Positions 17,760-28,399 of a DNA stretch of 64,000 nt are shown piece by piece. The stretch is from Streptomyces cyaneochromogenes. Lineage in GTDB: Bacteria; Actinomycetota; Actinomycetes; Streptomycetales; Streptomycetaceae. A program made the translations under genes and the position numbers. The stretch's first letter is position 1; every line of letters begins with the position of its first letter. The notes beneath the pieces were generated by a model. The model saw nothing but the letters and a program-made list of their open reading frames with translations, had not been told where the DNA came from and did not search any database. The stretch lies in NCBI RefSeq assembly GCF_003963535.1, contig NZ_CP034539.1, forward strand, positions 3,410,001-3,474,000, written 5' to 3'.

Positions 17760-18776
17760 TTACGACTCCGCCAGGATCTGTCCGACGTACCGTGCCACTG
17801 CGCGTACCGCTCCCATCGTTCCCGGGTAATCCATGCGGGTCGGTCCGACCACGCCGAGCTTGGCGACTGCCTCGCCGCCCGAACCGTAGCCGACCGACAC
17901 GACGGACGTGGAGTTGAGTCCCTCATAGGCGTTCTCATGACCGATGCGTACGGTCATGCCCGAATCCCCGGCCTCGCCAAGCAACTTGAGGAGCACGACC
18001 TGCTCCTCCAGCGCCTCCAGGACGGGGCGGATAGTGAGGGGGAAGTCATGTCCGAAGCGGGTGAGATTGGCGGTGCCGCCGATCATCAGCCGCTCCTCGT
18101 TCTCCTCGACGAGCGTCTCCAGCAGAGTGGAGAGCACGGTCGAGACGGTGCCGCGGTCCTCGATGTCGAAGGCCTCGGGGAGGTCCTCGACGAGCGTCGG
18201 CACATCGGTGAAGCGCCGCCCCGCGACCCTGCTGTTCAGCCGCGCGCGTAGATCCGCGAGCGAGGCCTCACCGAAGGGCGCCGGGCAGTCCACCATCCGC
18301 TGCTCGACCCGCCCGGTGTCCGTGATCAGCACGAGCATCACACGCGCGGGCGCGAGCGAGAGCAGCTCGACGTGCCGGACGGTGGACCGGGTGAGCGAGG
18401 GGTACTGCACGACGGCGACCTGCCGCGTGAGCTGCGCGAGCAGCCGCACGGTCCGGGCCACGACATCGTCGAGGTCGACGGCGCCGTCCAGGAAGTTCTG
18501 GATGGCGCGCCGCTCCGGCGGGCTCATCGGCTTGACGCCGGCGAGCTTGTCGACGAACAGCCGGTAGCCCTTGTCGGTCGGGATCCGCCCCGCGCTGGTG
18601 TGCGGCTGGGCGATGTACCCCTCGTCCTCCAGGGCCGCCATGTCGTTGCGGATGGTCGCCGGGGAGACGCCGAGGCTGTGCCGCTCGGTCAGGGCCTTCG
18701 AGCCCACCGGCTCCTCGGTCCCGACGTAGTCCTGGACGATGGCGCGCAGCACCTGGAGCCTGCGTTCACTCAGCAT
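17760..18776 (-). CDS. hrcA: Heat-inducible transcription repressor HrcA
   Basis: 338 residues, matching the family. The N-terminal winged helix begins [18 protein letters not shown] with [20 protein letters not shown] and [14 protein letters not shown]; the GAF-like core and the C-terminal [10 protein letters not shown] and [20 protein letters not shown] segments follow. HrcA represses heat-shock genes by binding CIRCE. A CIRCE element lies 41 bases upstream of the ATG, so the operon is autoregulated. The long open frame upstream of 18776 is non-coding extension. Confidence 0.95.
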   Translation of the reverse strand: MLSERRLQVLRAIVQDYVGTEEPVGSKALTERHSLGVSPATIRNDMAALEDEGYIAQPHTSAGRIPTDKGYRLFVDKLAGVKPMSPPERRAIQNFLDGAVDLDDVVARTVRLLAQLTRQVAVVQYPSLTRSTVRHVELLSLAPARVMLVLITDTGRVEQRMVDCPAPFGEASLADLRARLNSRVAGRRFTDVPTLVEDLPEAFDIEDRGTVSTVLSTLLETLVEENEERLMIGGTANLTRFGHDFPLTIRPVLEALEEQVVLLKLLGEAGDSGMTVRIGHENAYEGLNSTSVVSVGYGSGGEAVAKLGVVGPTRMDYPGTMGAVRAVARYVGQILAES

Positions 18777-18816
18777 CTCGCGCACACCTCCAGATGTCGT
18801 TCCCCTTGGCGCCTGC

Positions 18817-18843
18817 CTGGCACTCTGCGCTTGTGAGTGCCAG
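18817..18843. promoter_or_regulatory. CIRCE operator for hrcA-dnaJ
   Basis: Perfect 9-bp inverted repeat CTGGCACTC and GAGTGCCAG separated by exactly nine bases, matching the CIRCE consensus (TTAGCACTC-N9-GAGTGCTAA) except in the outer bases. It lies 41 bases upstream of hrcA, the expected HrcA-binding site. Confidence 0.93.
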
Positions 18844-18940
18844 CCGTCCCCGGCCCAGTGTACGGCTGTGGGGTACGCCCCGGGCAAGGCCGGTCCGGCA
18901 CGACGGTGCCGGCCGGTCGTGTCTTGGTTAGCGTCCCTGT

Positions 18941-19672
18941 ATGACGGTGACTTGGGAAGAGCTGGGATGGGAGCGGCTGGCGGCCGGGGTGGGGCGGTGC
19001 CGGCTGCCGGTGTGGGACTGCACGGCGGGGCTGGTCGTCGGGGACGGGACCGCGTTGATCGTCGACGCCGGGTCAAGCCTCGGGGAGGGCGCGCGGTTGC
19101 GTACCCAGGCGCAGTGGCTCGCGGGTCACCGTGTGACTCATCTCGCGCTGACCCATCCCCACTTCGACCATGTCCTCGGGGCGGCGGCCTTCGCGGGCGC
19201 GGAGGTGTACGGCGCGGTGGGCATGGACACGGTCTTCGACGGACGGCACGCGCGCGAGGAGCTGCGCGCGGACGCGGTCCGCCACGGCCTGGACGCGGCC
19301 GCCGCGGAGGAGGCCGTGGACGCGCTGATCCACCCCCACCATCAGGTGAGCGGCGAGTGGACCCTCGACCTGGACGGCGGTCGGCAGGTGCTGCTGGCGA
19401 ACGTGGGCCCGGCCCACACGGCCCACGACCTGGTGGTGCTCGTGCCGGGCGACCCGGAGGTGGTCTTCTGCGGCGACCTGGTGGAGGAGTCCGGCGAGCC
19501 CCAGGCCGGCACGGACGCCGTACCGTCCCACTGGCCGGCGGCCCTGGACCGCCTGCTGGAGCTGGGCGGCGAGGACGCGCTGTACGTGCCCGGTCACGGA
19601 GCGGTGGTGGACGCGGAGTTCGTGCGGCGCCAGCGCGACGCCCTCGCGGCCCGCTTCGGCGTGTCGGGGTGA
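18941..19672 (+). CDS. MBL-fold metallo-hydrolase
   Basis: 243 residues of a metallo-beta-lactamase fold: [16 protein letters not shown], zinc motif [10 protein letters not shown] (His72, His74, Asp76, His77), a downstream ligand His in [21 protein letters not shown], and the terminal [11 protein letters not shown]is. This resembles lactamase-B/glyoxalase II-like hydrolases; the substrate is not evident. It is divergent from hrcA (165-base gap with CIRCE) and is followed after 42 bases by the DUF3097 gene on the same strand, a likely two-gene transcript. Confidence 0.87.
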   Translation: MTVTWEELGWERLAAGVGRCRLPVWDCTAGLVVGDGTALIVDAGSSLGEGARLRTQAQWLAGHRVTHLALTHPHFDHVLGAAAFAGAEVYGAVGMDTVFDGRHAREELRADAVRHGLDAAAAEEAVDALIHPHHQVSGEWTLDLDGGRQVLLANVGPAHTAHDLVVLVPGDPEVVFCGDLVEESGEPQAGTDAVPSHWPAALDRLLELGGEDALYVPGHGAVVDAEFVRRQRDALAARFGVSG

Positions 19673-19714
19673 TCCGTACGCCAGACGGCCCACGCTTCTC
19701 CTATCGTCATCCGA

Positions 19715-20524
19715 ATGCGCCAGTACTCGCCGGACCTGACTCCGCCGTGGAAGAAGCCCAAGCCGGTACCGGAGGTACCCGCCGACCCGGGCCTGGTCGT
19801 CGAGGAGGCGGGCACGGGGTTCTGCGGCGCGGTGATCCGCTGTGAGGCGGGCACGGTGACCCTGGAGGACCGCTTCGGCAAGCACCGGGTGTTCCCGCTG
19901 GAGCCGCGCGGGTTCCTGCTGGAGGGCAAGGTGGTGACTCTCGTACGCCCCTCGTCGCCGGCTCCGGTACGTCCCACCCGTACGGCGTCCGGTTCGGTCG
20001 CCGTCCCGCAGGCACGCGCGCGCGTGGCCCGCGCCGGCCGTATCTATGTCGAGGGCCGGCACGACGCCGAGCTGGTCGAGAAGGTGTGGGGCGACGATCT
20101 GCGCATCGAGGGCGTGGTCGTGGAGTACCTGGAGGGCGTCGACGACCTCCCGTCGATCGTCGCCGACTTCGCTCCGGGCCCGGACGCCCGCCTCGGCGTC
20201 CTGGTCGACCACCTGGTCCCCGGCACGAAGGAGTGGCGCATCGCCGAGTCGGTGACCAGCGCGCACGCCCTGGTGGTGGGCCATCCGTACATCGACATCT
20301 GGGAGGCGGTGAAGCCGTCGTCCCTGGGCATCGCGGGGTGGCCGCGGGTGCCGCACGGGCAGGACTGGAAGACGGGGGTGTGCCGGGCGCTGGGGTGGCC
20401 GTCCGAGAACACCGGGGCGGTGTGGCAGGCGATTCTGGCCCGGGTGGGCTCCTACAAGGATCTGGAGCCGGAGTTGCTGGGGCGGGTGGAGGAGCTGATC
20501 GACTTCGTGACGGCTCCGCAGTAG
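19715..20524 (+). CDS. DUF3097 family protein
   Basis: 269 residues, recognised as the actinobacterial DUF3097 family. Recognition rests on the start RQYSPDLTPPWKKPKPVPEV, the small beta-barrel-like GFCGAVIRCEAGTVTLEDRF segment, RIYVEGRHDAELVEKVWG, the toprim-like VLVDHLVPGTKEW and HPYIDIWEAVKP. The EGxxDAELVEK plus LVDHL pattern suggests a Toprim-like core, which would imply nucleic-acid chemistry, but this is inference. It follows the MBL-hydrolase gene and is convergent with hemW. Confidence 0.85.
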   Translation: MRQYSPDLTPPWKKPKPVPEVPADPGLVVEEAGTGFCGAVIRCEAGTVTLEDRFGKHRVFPLEPRGFLLEGKVVTLVRPSSPAPVRPTRTASGSVAVPQARARVARAGRIYVEGRHDAELVEKVWGDDLRIEGVVVEYLEGVDDLPSIVADFAPGPDARLGVLVDHLVPGTKEWRIAESVTSAHALVVGHPYIDIWEAVKPSSLGIAGWPRVPHGQDWKTGVCRALGWPSENTGAVWQAILARVGSYKDLEPELLGRVEELIDFVTAPQ

Positions 20525-20538
20525 CGCCGTAGCGCCCC

Positions 20539-21771
20539 TCAGTCCACCAGGTCCCGCACCACGGCGTCGGCCAGCAGGCGCCCGCGCAGCGTCAGGACCG
20601 CGCGTCCTTCGTCGTACGGCTCCTGCTGCAGAAGTCCGTCCGACAGGGCGCGGCGGGAGGCCCTGAGGCCGTCCTCCCGCAGCAGCTCCAGCGGCGCCCC
20701 CTCCAGCAGCCTGAGCTCCAGCAGGATCCTCTCCACCCTGCGGTCCTCCCCCGACAGCAGCTCCCGTCCGGCCCCCGGCGACCGCCCGGCCGCCAGCGCC
20801 GCCGCGTAGGCCCCGGGGTGCTTCACGTTCCACCAGCGCACGCCGCCCACGTGGCTGTGGGCGCCGGGACCGGCCCCCCACCAGTCGGCGCCCCGCCAGT
20901 ACAGCTCGTTGTGCAGGCAGCGGGCGGCCTCGGAGGTCGACCAGTTGGAGACCTCGTACCAGTCGAAACCGGCCGCCGTGAGCGTCTCCTCGGCGATCAG
21001 GTACCGGTCCGCGTGGACGTCGTCGTCGGTCATCGCAACCTCGCCCCGGCGGATCCGGCGGGCCAGCTGCGTGCCCTCCTCGACGATCAGGGCGTATGCC
21101 GAGATGTGGTCCGGTCCGGCCCCCAGCGCCGCCTCCAGCGAGGCCCGCCAGTCGTCGTCCGACTCGCCAGGGGTGCCGTAGATCAGGTCCAGGTTGACGT
21201 GCTCGAAGCCCGCCGCGCGGGCCTCCGCGACGCATGCCTCGGGGCGGCCGGGCGTGTGCGTGCGGTCCAGGATCCTCAGCACGTGCTGCTTCGCGCTCTG
21301 CATGCCGAAGGAGAGGCGGTTGAAACCGCCCCGGCGCAGCGTGGCCAGGTACTCCGGGTTCACCGACTCCGGGTTCGCCTCCGTGGTGATCTCCGCGTCG
21401 GGCGCCAGTCCGAACTCGTCGCGGATCGCCCCCAGCATCCGTACGAGATCGTCGGCGGCCAGCAGGGTCGGCGTACCGCCGCCGACGAAGACCGTGCGCA
21501 CCTCGCGCGGGTCGTCGCCGAGGACCTTGCGGGCCAGGCGGATCTCGTCGATCAGCGTCTCGGCGTAGTTGTCGCGGGACGCCAGCACCCCGCCCGTGCC
21601 GCGCAGCTCGGTCGCCGTGTAGGTGTTGAAGTCGCAGTAGCCGCAGCGGGTCGCGCAGTACGGGACGTGCAGGTAGAAGCCGAGGGGTCGGTCGGCGGAC
21701 CCGGCGAGCGCGGGCGCGGGGAGCGCGCCGTCGTCGGGGACGGGCTCGCCGTCGGGGAGTGCGGAGGGCAT
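20539..21771 (-). CDS. hemW: HemW, haem chaperone-like radical SAM protein
   Basis: 410 residues. The radical-SAM cysteines are in HVPYCATRCGYCDF (Cys39, Cys43, Cys46; CxxxCxxC), followed by VFVGGGTPTLL, TTEANPES, RLSFGMQS, and a C-terminal HemN-like domain with YWRGADWWGAGPGAHSHVGG. These proteins are often annotated as oxygen-independent coproporphyrinogen oxidase; family knowledge indicates that HemW binds haem and lacks oxidase activity. The N-terminus carries ~30 extra Pro/Ala residues. ATG at 21771. Confidence 0.9.
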   Translation of the reverse strand: MPSALPDGEPVPDDGALPAPALAGSADRPLGFYLHVPYCATRCGYCDFNTYTATELRGTGGVLASRDNYAETLIDEIRLARKVLGDDPREVRTVFVGGGTPTLLAADDLVRMLGAIRDEFGLAPDAEITTEANPESVNPEYLATLRRGGFNRLSFGMQSAKQHVLRILDRTHTPGRPEACVAEARAAGFEHVNLDLIYGTPGESDDDWRASLEAALGAGPDHISAYALIVEEGTQLARRIRRGEVAMTDDDVHADRYLIAEETLTAAGFDWYEVSNWSTSEAARCLHNELYWRGADWWGAGPGAHSHVGGVRWWNVKHPGAYAAALAAGRSPGAGRELLSGEDRRVERILLELRLLEGAPLELLREDGLRASRRALSDGLLQQEPYDEGRAVLTLRGRLLADAVVRDLVD

Positions 21772-21783
21772 GGGTTCTATTGT

Positions 21784-21993
21784 CCCGTACGCGGCCGGTT
21801 GCTTCGGGCCCGCCGGTTGCCCGGGGCCCGCCGTGCCCGGGCCCGCCGGTTCCTCGGGCCCCGCCGGTTCCTCAGCCCTGCCGGTTGCGGGCCCGCCGGT
21901 TGCTCGGCCCCTGCGGTTACTCGGGCCGCCGGGTTCCTCGACCCCGACCGGTTACCCGGCCCCGCCGGTCATTCGGCCCCGCCGGTCATTCGG
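21784..21993. repeat. Degenerate short tandem GC repeat between hemW and the PP2C gene
   Basis: About 210 bases built from a roughly 15-19-base unit around GGGCCCGCCGGTTCCTCG. The core GCCGGTT (with variants GCCGGTC, GCGGTTAC, ACCGGTTA) recurs at least ten times in one orientation. The end of the array overlaps the last codons of the downstream phosphatase gene (stop at 21986), where ATTCGGCCCCGCCGGTC is present twice. It looks like slippage-generated sequence; no coding assignment. Confidence 0.8.
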
Positions 21994-24112
21994 TCTGCAG
22001 CACCAGCAGCGCCAGATCGTCCTCCGGCGGGCGGCCGCCGAACTCGTGCACCAGCCTGCGGATGCGTTCCGCGATCAGCTGGGCGTTCAGGCCCGCGCAT
22101 CCGGCGAGGGCCGCCGCGAGGCCGTCGCCGTCGTCGAACTGGCGGGAGCCGCTGCGCCGCTCGGTCACCCCGTCGGTCACGCACAGCAGGGTGTCGCCGG
22201 AGCGCAGCTCGAAGGTCTCGCTGGTGTACGTCGCGTCCTCGACGACCCCGAGGAGGGTCTGGGGCTGCGCGGCCGTGTGCACCTCGCCGCCCGCGCCGAG
22301 GAGGAGCGGCAGGGGGTGTCCGGCGGAGGCCAGGGTGCAGCGGACGCCGCCGTCGAAGGGGGTCAGCTCGCCGTACAGCAGGGACAGGAAGCGGGTCTGC
22401 GGGCCGTCTCCGGGTGCCATCGGGCCGACCAGGGCACGGGCGGCGGCGTCGGCGGCCTCCGTGGCGTCGTCGAGGAGGAGCTGGTTGAGGCGGTCGAGGA
22501 CGTCGGCGACCCGGTAGCCCTCTCTGGCGAGGAGCCTCAGCCAGGGCCGCGCGATGCCGATCACCACGGCGGCCTCCGGGCCCTTGCCCTGGACGTCGCC
22601 GATGGCGAAGCACCAGCGGCCGTCGCCGGCCGGGAAGAGGTCGTAGAAGTCGCCGCTCGGGCCGCCCTTGTCGCACGGCTCGTACACCAGGGCGCTGACC
22701 ACCCCGGGGATCTCCGCGACCGCGCCGGGCAGCAGTCCGCGCTGCAGGACCCGGCTGATGGTGGCCTGCCGGGCGTACTGGCGGGCCGCGCCGATGGCGA
22801 GGGCCACCCGGCGGCTGAGGTCCTCCACGAGCCCGGTGACCTCGTCGGGGAAGCGGCTGAGGCCGGCCCGCCCGATGACCAGCGTGCCCAGCGGGCGGCC
22901 GCCCGCGATCAGGCGGTACGCGAGCGCCGTGCCGCGGATGCCGCGCTCACCGAGCGCGTCACCGGGCCACGGGTAGGCGACGGGGCTGGTGCGGTGCTGG
23001 TCGGACGGTTCGGGCGGCTCCTTCTCCAGGGCGCGGCGGAGTTCCTCGATGAGGTTCTCGGAGCCGTGCCAGACGCGGGCGAGCCGGGGCCCGGCCCCCG
23101 CGCCGAAGTCCACCGGCCGGCCTCCCCCGCCCCCGGCCTCACCTGATCGGGGGTAGCCCCAGCGCCCGGCGACCTCGTCCTCCAGCCACACCGCGCACCA
23201 GTCCGCCAGCCGCGGCACGATCAGCTGACCGGCGAGCGCGGCGACGAGGTTCTCGTCGAGCTGCCCGGCGAGCAGGTCGGAGGCCTCCGCGAGGAAGGAC
23301 AGGGCGCCTCGGTTGAGCCAGTCCCGTTCGCGTTCGGGGCGCGGGGGAAAGTGAGGATCCCCCTGATCGAGGGAAGCCGGGGCGCTCCCCTGATCGAGCG
23401 AAGCCGGAGCGCTCCCTTGGCCGAGTGACACCGAAGCGTCCTCCTGAGCGCCCTGATCGCCCCTCTCGCCCGAAGCCGCGAACGGTGGCCCGGCCGACAG
23501 CGGCAGCGGCTCCGGCGCGAGAATCTCCGCGACGCGCAGCCCGCGCTCCAGCGCACGCTCCTCGGCGTACGCCTCGATGTCGTCCCTGGCCACCACGGGA
23601 TCCTCGGCGGGCAGCCGTGCCCACACGGTCTTGGCACCGGTGCGGTAGGTGACACCCCAGGACTCGGCGAGCCGGGACACCAGCCGCAGGCCACGGCCGT
23701 ACTCCGGGGTCTCGTACGGCGCGTCGACCTCGCCGTCGCGCGGGGCGCGCGAGGGGTGGTGGTCCAGTACCTCGACGAGGAGTGCGCCGGTGTCCTCCTC
23801 CAGCCGACAGCTGAGCTCGACATCGGTACCGGCGTGCACGACGGCGTTGGTGACGAGTTCGCTGACGGCCAGGACGGCGTCCTCTACCAGGCGGTCGCTG
23901 ACGCGCTCGGTGCCGGGAAGGCCGGAGGCGGCCCACTCGGTGAGGGTGGCGCGCACGAGGGAGCGGGCGGAGCCCGGGGAGAGGGGGGTGCCGGGGAGGG
24001 TGGTACGGGTCTGGGGGCGCACACCTTCCCCGGTACGCGGGCGCGCGTCCTCGTGCGCAGGCGCATCAGAGGCACGGGTAACGGTCTCCCGTTGCACCGG
24101 AATGGCCCCCAT
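21986..24112 (-). CDS. HATPase-GAF-PP2C (SpoIIE/RsbU-type) regulatory phosphatase, OsaC-like
   Basis: 708 residues. An RsbW-type anti-sigma kinase ATPase domain (about 45-165, with AVSELVTNAVVHAG and YGRGLRLVSRLAESWG) comes first. A linker contains a short repeat (GSAPASLDQ twice), then a GAF-like sensor (about 270-450). A PP2C/SpoIIE domain (about 465-705) has the metal aspartates in GDFYDLF, FAIGDVQGKG, CVTDGVTE and PPEDDLALLVL. Such proteins act as kinase and phosphatase on anti-anti-sigma factors in SigB-like partner switching. It is divergent, with a 102-base gap, from a multi-HAMP kinase. The layout resembles the S. coelicolor OsaC-OsaA/OsaB locus, recalled and not tested here. Confidence 0.85.
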   Translation of the reverse strand: MGAIPVQRETVTRASDAPAHEDARPRTGEGVRPQTRTTLPGTPLSPGSARSLVRATLTEWAASGLPGTERVSDRLVEDAVLAVSELVTNAVVHAGTDVELSCRLEEDTGALLVEVLDHHPSRAPRDGEVDAPYETPEYGRGLRLVSRLAESWGVTYRTGAKTVWARLPAEDPVVARDDIEAYAEERALERGLRVAEILAPEPLPLSAGPPFAASGERGDQGAQEDASVSLGQGSAPASLDQGSAPASLDQGDPHFPPRPERERDWLNRGALSFLAEASDLLAGQLDENLVAALAGQLIVPRLADWCAVWLEDEVAGRWGYPRSGEAGGGGGRPVDFGAGAGPRLARVWHGSENLIEELRRALEKEPPEPSDQHRTSPVAYPWPGDALGERGIRGTALAYRLIAGGRPLGTLVIGRAGLSRFPDEVTGLVEDLSRRVALAIGAARQYARQATISRVLQRGLLPGAVAEIPGVVSALVYEPCDKGGPSGDFYDLFPAGDGRWCFAIGDVQGKGPEAAVVIGIARPWLRLLAREGYRVADVLDRLNQLLLDDATEAADAAARALVGPMAPGDGPQTRFLSLLYGELTPFDGGVRCTLASAGHPLPLLLGAGGEVHTAAQPQTLLGVVEDATYTSETFELRSGDTLLCVTDGVTERRSGSRQFDDGDGLAAALAGCAGLNAQLIAERIRRLVHEFGGRPPEDDLALLVLQTE

Positions 24113-24214
24113 GGACAGCTCCCCGAGCGGTTCGGACGAATACGCCTCAGTCGACGCCGACAGAGTGACAGACTGGCCACGCCCATAAGCACCGAGTTAC
24201 CGAAGTGGGCCGCC

Positions 24215-27200
24215 ATGAGTGAGAACCGTGCTACGCGTGTGCTCGAAGACGGACAGAAAGACGGTCAAATTCGAGCATCGGAACTGCGCGCGCTGCTCGC
24301 CGCGATGACCGCGGCTCGAGACGGCGACTTCCGCAAGCTCCCGGAGACGGGTGAGGGGGTCGTCGCCGAGTTGACGGCTGTCTTCAACCAGATCGTGGAC
24401 CGCAGCACGCACTTCAACAATGAAGTGCAGCGCGTCAAAAGGGAGTTGGTTCGGCACGGCCGCCTCGACGAACGGCTGTCCGCGAGCCCGGGACAGGGCG
24501 GCTGGATGACCCGGGTCAACGACGTCAACCAACTGCTCGACGCCCTGGTGGCCCCGGCGGCGAACGCCACGCGCGTGCTGGACGCGGTGGCCGGCGGCGA
24601 CCTCACCCAGCGCGTCGACCTGCACGACGGCACCCGCCTGTTACGCGGCGACCTGCGCCGCCTCGGCCGGGCCGTGAACAAGATGGTCGACCAGCTCTCC
24701 CTGTTCACCGGCGAGGTCACCCGCGTCGCCCGCGAGGTCGGCACCGAGGGCCGGCTCGGCGGCCGGGCCAAGGTGACGGGTCTGTCCGGCAGTTGGCGGG
24801 ACGTGACCGAGGCGGTCAACACGATGGCGTCCCGGCTGACGGCCCAGGTGCGCGACATCGCCCTGGTGACCACGGCCGTGGCCCGCGGCGACCTGACCCG
24901 CACGGTCACCGTCGAGGCGACCGGCGAGCTCCTCGAACTCAAGCTGACCGTCAACACGATGGTCGACCAGCTCTCCGCCTTCGCCGACGAGGTGACGAGG
25001 GTCGCCCGCGAGGTCGGCACCGAGGGCCAGTTGGGCGGACGCGCCCAGGTCCGCGGCGTCAGCGGCGTGTGGAAGGACCTCACCGACAACGTCAACTTCA
25101 TGGCGTCGAACCTGACCTCCCAGGTCCGCAACATCGCCCAGGTCACCACCGCCGTCGCCAACGGCGACCTGAGCCAGAAGATCACCGTCGACGCCCAGGG
25201 CGAGATCCTCGAACTCAAGTCGACCATCAACACGATGGTCGACCAGCTCTCCGCCTTCGCCGACGAGGTGACGAGGGTCGCCCGCGAGGTCGGCACCGAA
25301 GGAAACCTCGGCGGCCGGGCCCAGGTACGCGGCGTCTCCGGCGTATGGAAGGACCTCACCGACAACGTCAACTTCATGGCGGACAACCTGACCTCCCAGG
25401 TCCGCAACATCGCCCTCGTGTCCACGGCCGTGGCCCAGGGCGACCTCGGCAAGAAGATCACGGTCGAGGCGAAGGGCGAGATCCTGGAACTGAAGTCGAC
25501 CATCAACACGATGGTCGACCAGCTCTCCGCCTTCGCCGACGAGGTCACCCGCGTCGCCCGCGAGGTCGGCACCGAAGGAAACCTCGGCGGTCAGGCCCAG
25601 GTACGCGGCGTCAGCGGCGTGTGGAAGGACCTCACCGACAACGTCAACTTCATGGCGCTGAACCTGACCTCCCAGGTCCGCAACATCGCCCAGGTGACGA
25701 CGGCCGTGGCGAACGGCGACCTGTCGAAGAAGATCACCGTCGACGCCCGCGGCGAGATCCTCGAACTCAAGGACACCGTCAACACGATGGTGCAGCAGCT
25801 GCGCGCCTTCGCCGACGAGGTCACCCGCGTCGCCCGCGAGGTCGGCACCGACGGCCGGCTCGGCGGGCGGGCGCAGGTGCTGGGCGTCTCCGGCGTCTGG
25901 CGGGACCTGACGGACAACGTCAACTACATGGCCGACAACCTCACCTCACAGGTGCGGAACATCGCCCAGGTCACCACGGCCGTCGCCAACGGCGACCTCT
26001 CCAAGAAGATCGACGTGGACGCGCGCGGCGAGATCCTGGAGCTGAAGACCGCCATCAACACGATGGTCGACACCCTGTCCTCCTTCTCCTCCGAGGTCAC
26101 CCGCGTGGCCCGCGAGGTGGGTTCCGAGGGGCAACTCGGCGGCCAGGCCCGGGTGGAGGGCGTCTACGGCACCTGGAAGCGCCTGACGACGAACGTGAAC
26201 GAACTCGCGTCGAACCTGACCACCCAGGTCCGCGCGATCGCCGAGGTCGCCTCCGCCGTGGCCCAGGGCGACATGTCCCGCTCGATCACGGTCGAGACGC
26301 GCGGCGAGGTCGCCGAGCTGAAGGACAACATCAACCTGATGGTGGCCAACCTGCGCGAGACGACCCGTGCCAAGGACTGGCTGGAGTCCAACCTGGCCCG
26401 CCTCGCCGCCCTGATGCAGGGCCACCGCGACCTGATGGAGGTCGCCGACCTGCTGCTGCGCGAGCTGACCCCGCTGGTCAACGCCCAGTACGGCGCGTTC
26501 TTCCTGGCCGACCCGGACGAGGAGAGCGCCGCACTGCGCACGACCGTGCCGGCGAAGGGGCTCGCGTTCATCGCCGGGTACGGCTCGGCGCAGGGCGCGA
26601 CCGTCGAGACCGGCGGTCTCCCGGTGCACGGCCTGGTCCGGCAGGCGGCCCGCGAGAAGAAGCGGATCCTCGTCGAGGAGGCACCACCGGACTACATCAA
26701 GATCAACAGCGGCCTCGGCGAGGCGGCCCCGACCAGCGTCGTCATCATCCCGATCCTCTTCGAGGACAAGCTCCTCGGCGTGATCGAGCTGGCCTCCTTC
26801 TCCCGCTTCTCCGACGTGCACCTGGCGTTCTTCGACCAGTTCGTGAACACCATCGCCGTCGCCATCAACACGATCATCGCCAACTCCCGTACGGAGTCCC
26901 TGCTCGGCGAGTCCCAGCGCCTGGCCATGCAGCTCCAGGAACGCTCGGACGAACTCCAGATGCAGCAGGCGGAGCTGCAGCGCTCGAACGCGGAACTGGA
27001 GGAGAAGGCGGCCCTGTTGGCCACCTCCTCCCAGTACAAGTCGGAGTTCCTGGCGAACATGTCGCACGAGCTGCGTACGCCGCTGAACTCGCTGCTGATC
27101 CTGGCGCGCCTGCTGTCGGACAACCCGGACGGCCATCTGTCGGACCAGGAAGTGCAGTTCGCGACGACGATCCACCGCTCCGGCTCCGACCTCCTCCAGC

Positions 27201-28387
27201 TGATCAACGACATCCTGGACCTGTCGAAGATCGAGGCGGGCCGGATGGACGTACGCCCGAAGAAGCTCCCGCTCATCAAACTCCTCGACTACGTCCACGC
27301 CACCTTCCGCCCCCTCACCCTGGACCGGGGGCTCGCCTTCGAGGTGTCGGTCGGCGAGGACGTGCCGCGCGAGATGTACTCGGACGAGCAGCGCCTGCAG
27401 CAGATCCTGCGCAACCTCCTGTCCAACGCGATCAAGTTCACCGCGACCGGCCGGGTCGAGCTGCGTGTGAACCGGGTGAAGGACCCCGACCACCAGTACG
27501 TCCTCGAGGGCGACGAGGTGATCGCGTTCGCGGTGTCCGACACCGGCATCGGCATCGCGCAGGAGAAACTCCCGGTGATCTTCGAGGCGTTCCAGCAGGC
27601 CGACGGCACCACCAACCGCAAGTACGGCGGCACCGGCCTCGGTCTGTCCATCAGCCGGGAGATCGCGGGCCTGCTGGGCGGCCGTATCGTCGCCGAGAGC
27701 GAACCCGGCAAGGGCTCCACGTTCACGCTGTACGTCCCGGTCGTCAGCCCCGGCCACGCGGCGACCGGGCCGGTCCCCGAGGACCGCGCGCTGCCGATCC
27801 CGGAGCAACTGTCGGCCGAGCCCTTCACGGCCACCCACGACGCGGACGAGAGCTGGCCGACACCGACCAAGCTGGAGGCGTGGCAGACGGGCCGGGCAGG
27901 CCGCGTCCTCCCCGGCCGACGGGTGCTGATCGTCGACGACGACATCCGCAACGTCTTCGCGCTCACCCATGTCCTGGGCAGGGTCGGCATGCCGGTGCTG
28001 TACGCGGAGAACGGCCGCGAGGGCATCGAGACCCTGGAGCGCAATCCGGACGTCGAACTCGTCCTGATGGACATCATGATGCCGGAGATGGACGGCTACG
28101 AGACGATCTCCGCCATCCGCCGCACCCCGCGCTGGACCGACCTGCCCATCGTCGCGCTGACCGCGAAGGCGATGCCCGGCGACCGGGAGAAGTCCATCGC
28201 GCGGGGCGCCAACGACTACGTACCGAAACCGGTGGACGTGGATCAGCTGTTGACCGTCGTCTGCGACCTCCTGGACCCCGAGGGCGCGGAACGCGGAGAG
28301 GAACAGTCCGCGGAGCCGGAGAACACCGCAGAACCGGGACCGAGCACTTCCAAGGGGGAAGAGGTCCCGCCGACCATCACCGAATGA
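24215..28387 (+). CDS. Multi-HAMP hybrid sensor histidine kinase, OsaA-like, with a TTA codon
   Basis: 1390 residues without transmembrane segments. The N-terminal region (1-140) leads into a long stack of HAMP modules (about 140-715) arranged as six ~92-residue units, each starting near [13 protein letters not shown] and containing [18 protein letters not shown] domain (about 735-885) and a coiled coil follow. The kinase core has phospho-acceptor His951 in [12 protein letters not shown], then an HATPase with [15 protein letters not shown] and [10 protein letters not shown]-terminal receiver carries Asp1286 in [13 protein letters not shown]. Codon 143 is TTA (24641-24643), so translation should need the bldA tRNA. 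The cognate receiver follows after 12 bases. Confidence 0.9.
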   Translation: MSENRATRVLEDGQKDGQIRASELRALLAAMTAARDGDFRKLPETGEGVVAELTAVFNQIVDRSTHFNNEVQRVKRELVRHGRLDERLSASPGQGGWMTRVNDVNQLLDALVAPAANATRVLDAVAGGDLTQRVDLHDGTRLLRGDLRRLGRAVNKMVDQLSLFTGEVTRVAREVGTEGRLGGRAKVTGLSGSWRDVTEAVNTMASRLTAQVRDIALVTTAVARGDLTRTVTVEATGELLELKLTVNTMVDQLSAFADEVTRVAREVGTEGQLGGRAQVRGVSGVWKDLTDNVNFMASNLTSQVRNIAQVTTAVANGDLSQKITVDAQGEILELKSTINTMVDQLSAFADEVTRVAREVGTEGNLGGRAQVRGVSGVWKDLTDNVNFMADNLTSQVRNIALVSTAVAQGDLGKKITVEAKGEILELKSTINTMVDQLSAFADEVTRVAREVGTEGNLGGQAQVRGVSGVWKDLTDNVNFMALNLTSQVRNIAQVTTAVANGDLSKKITVDARGEILELKDTVNTMVQQLRAFADEVTRVAREVGTDGRLGGRAQVLGVSGVWRDLTDNVNYMADNLTSQVRNIAQVTTAVANGDLSKKIDVDARGEILELKTAINTMVDTLSSFSSEVTRVAREVGSEGQLGGQARVEGVYGTWKRLTTNVNELASNLTTQVRAIAEVASAVAQGDMSRSITVETRGEVAELKDNINLMVANLRETTRAKDWLESNLARLAALMQGHRDLMEVADLLLRELTPLVNAQYGAFFLADPDEESAALRTTVPAKGLAFIAGYGSAQGATVETGGLPVHGLVRQAAREKKRILVEEAPPDYIKINSGLGEAAPTSVVIIPILFEDKLLGVIELASFSRFSDVHLAFFDQFVNTIAVAINTIIANSRTESLLGESQRLAMQLQERSDELQMQQAELQRSNAELEEKAALLATSSQYKSEFLANMSHELRTPLNSLLILARLLSDNPDGHLSDQEVQFATTIHRSGSDLLQLINDILDLSKIEAGRMDVRPKKLPLIKLLDYVHATFRPLTLDRGLAFEVSVGEDVPREMYSDEQRLQQILRNLLSNAIKFTATGRVELRVNRVKDPDHQYVLEGDEVIAFAVSDTGIGIAQEKLPVIFEAFQQADGTTNRKYGGTGLGLSISREIAGLLGGRIVAESEPGKGSTFTLYVPVVSPGHAATGPVPEDRALPIPEQLSAEPFTATHDADESWPTPTKLEAWQTGRAGRVLPGRRVLIVDDDIRNVFALTHVLGRVGMPVLYAENGREGIETLERNPDVELVLMDIMMPEMDGYETISAIRRTPRWTDLPIVALTAKAMPGDREKSIARGANDYVPKPVDVDQLLTVVCDLLDPEGAERGEEQSAEPENTAEPGPSTSKGEEVPPTITE
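24716..26371 (+). repeat. Six in-frame ~276-bp tandem repeats encoding HAMP pairs
   Basis: Within the hybrid kinase gene, the phrase GTCGCCCGCGAGGTCGG recurs every 276 bases (about 24727, 25003, 25279, 25555, 25831; a variant near 26107). Each unit encodes ~92 residues, two HAMP-like modules. Units two to four are almost identical at the DNA level, including long shared stretches through CTCACCGACAACGTCAACTT; the first, fifth and sixth have diverged. The pattern implies recent homogenisation or duplication and makes copy number potentially variable and hard to assemble. Confidence 0.88.
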
Positions 28388-28399
28388 GGCCACTACACC

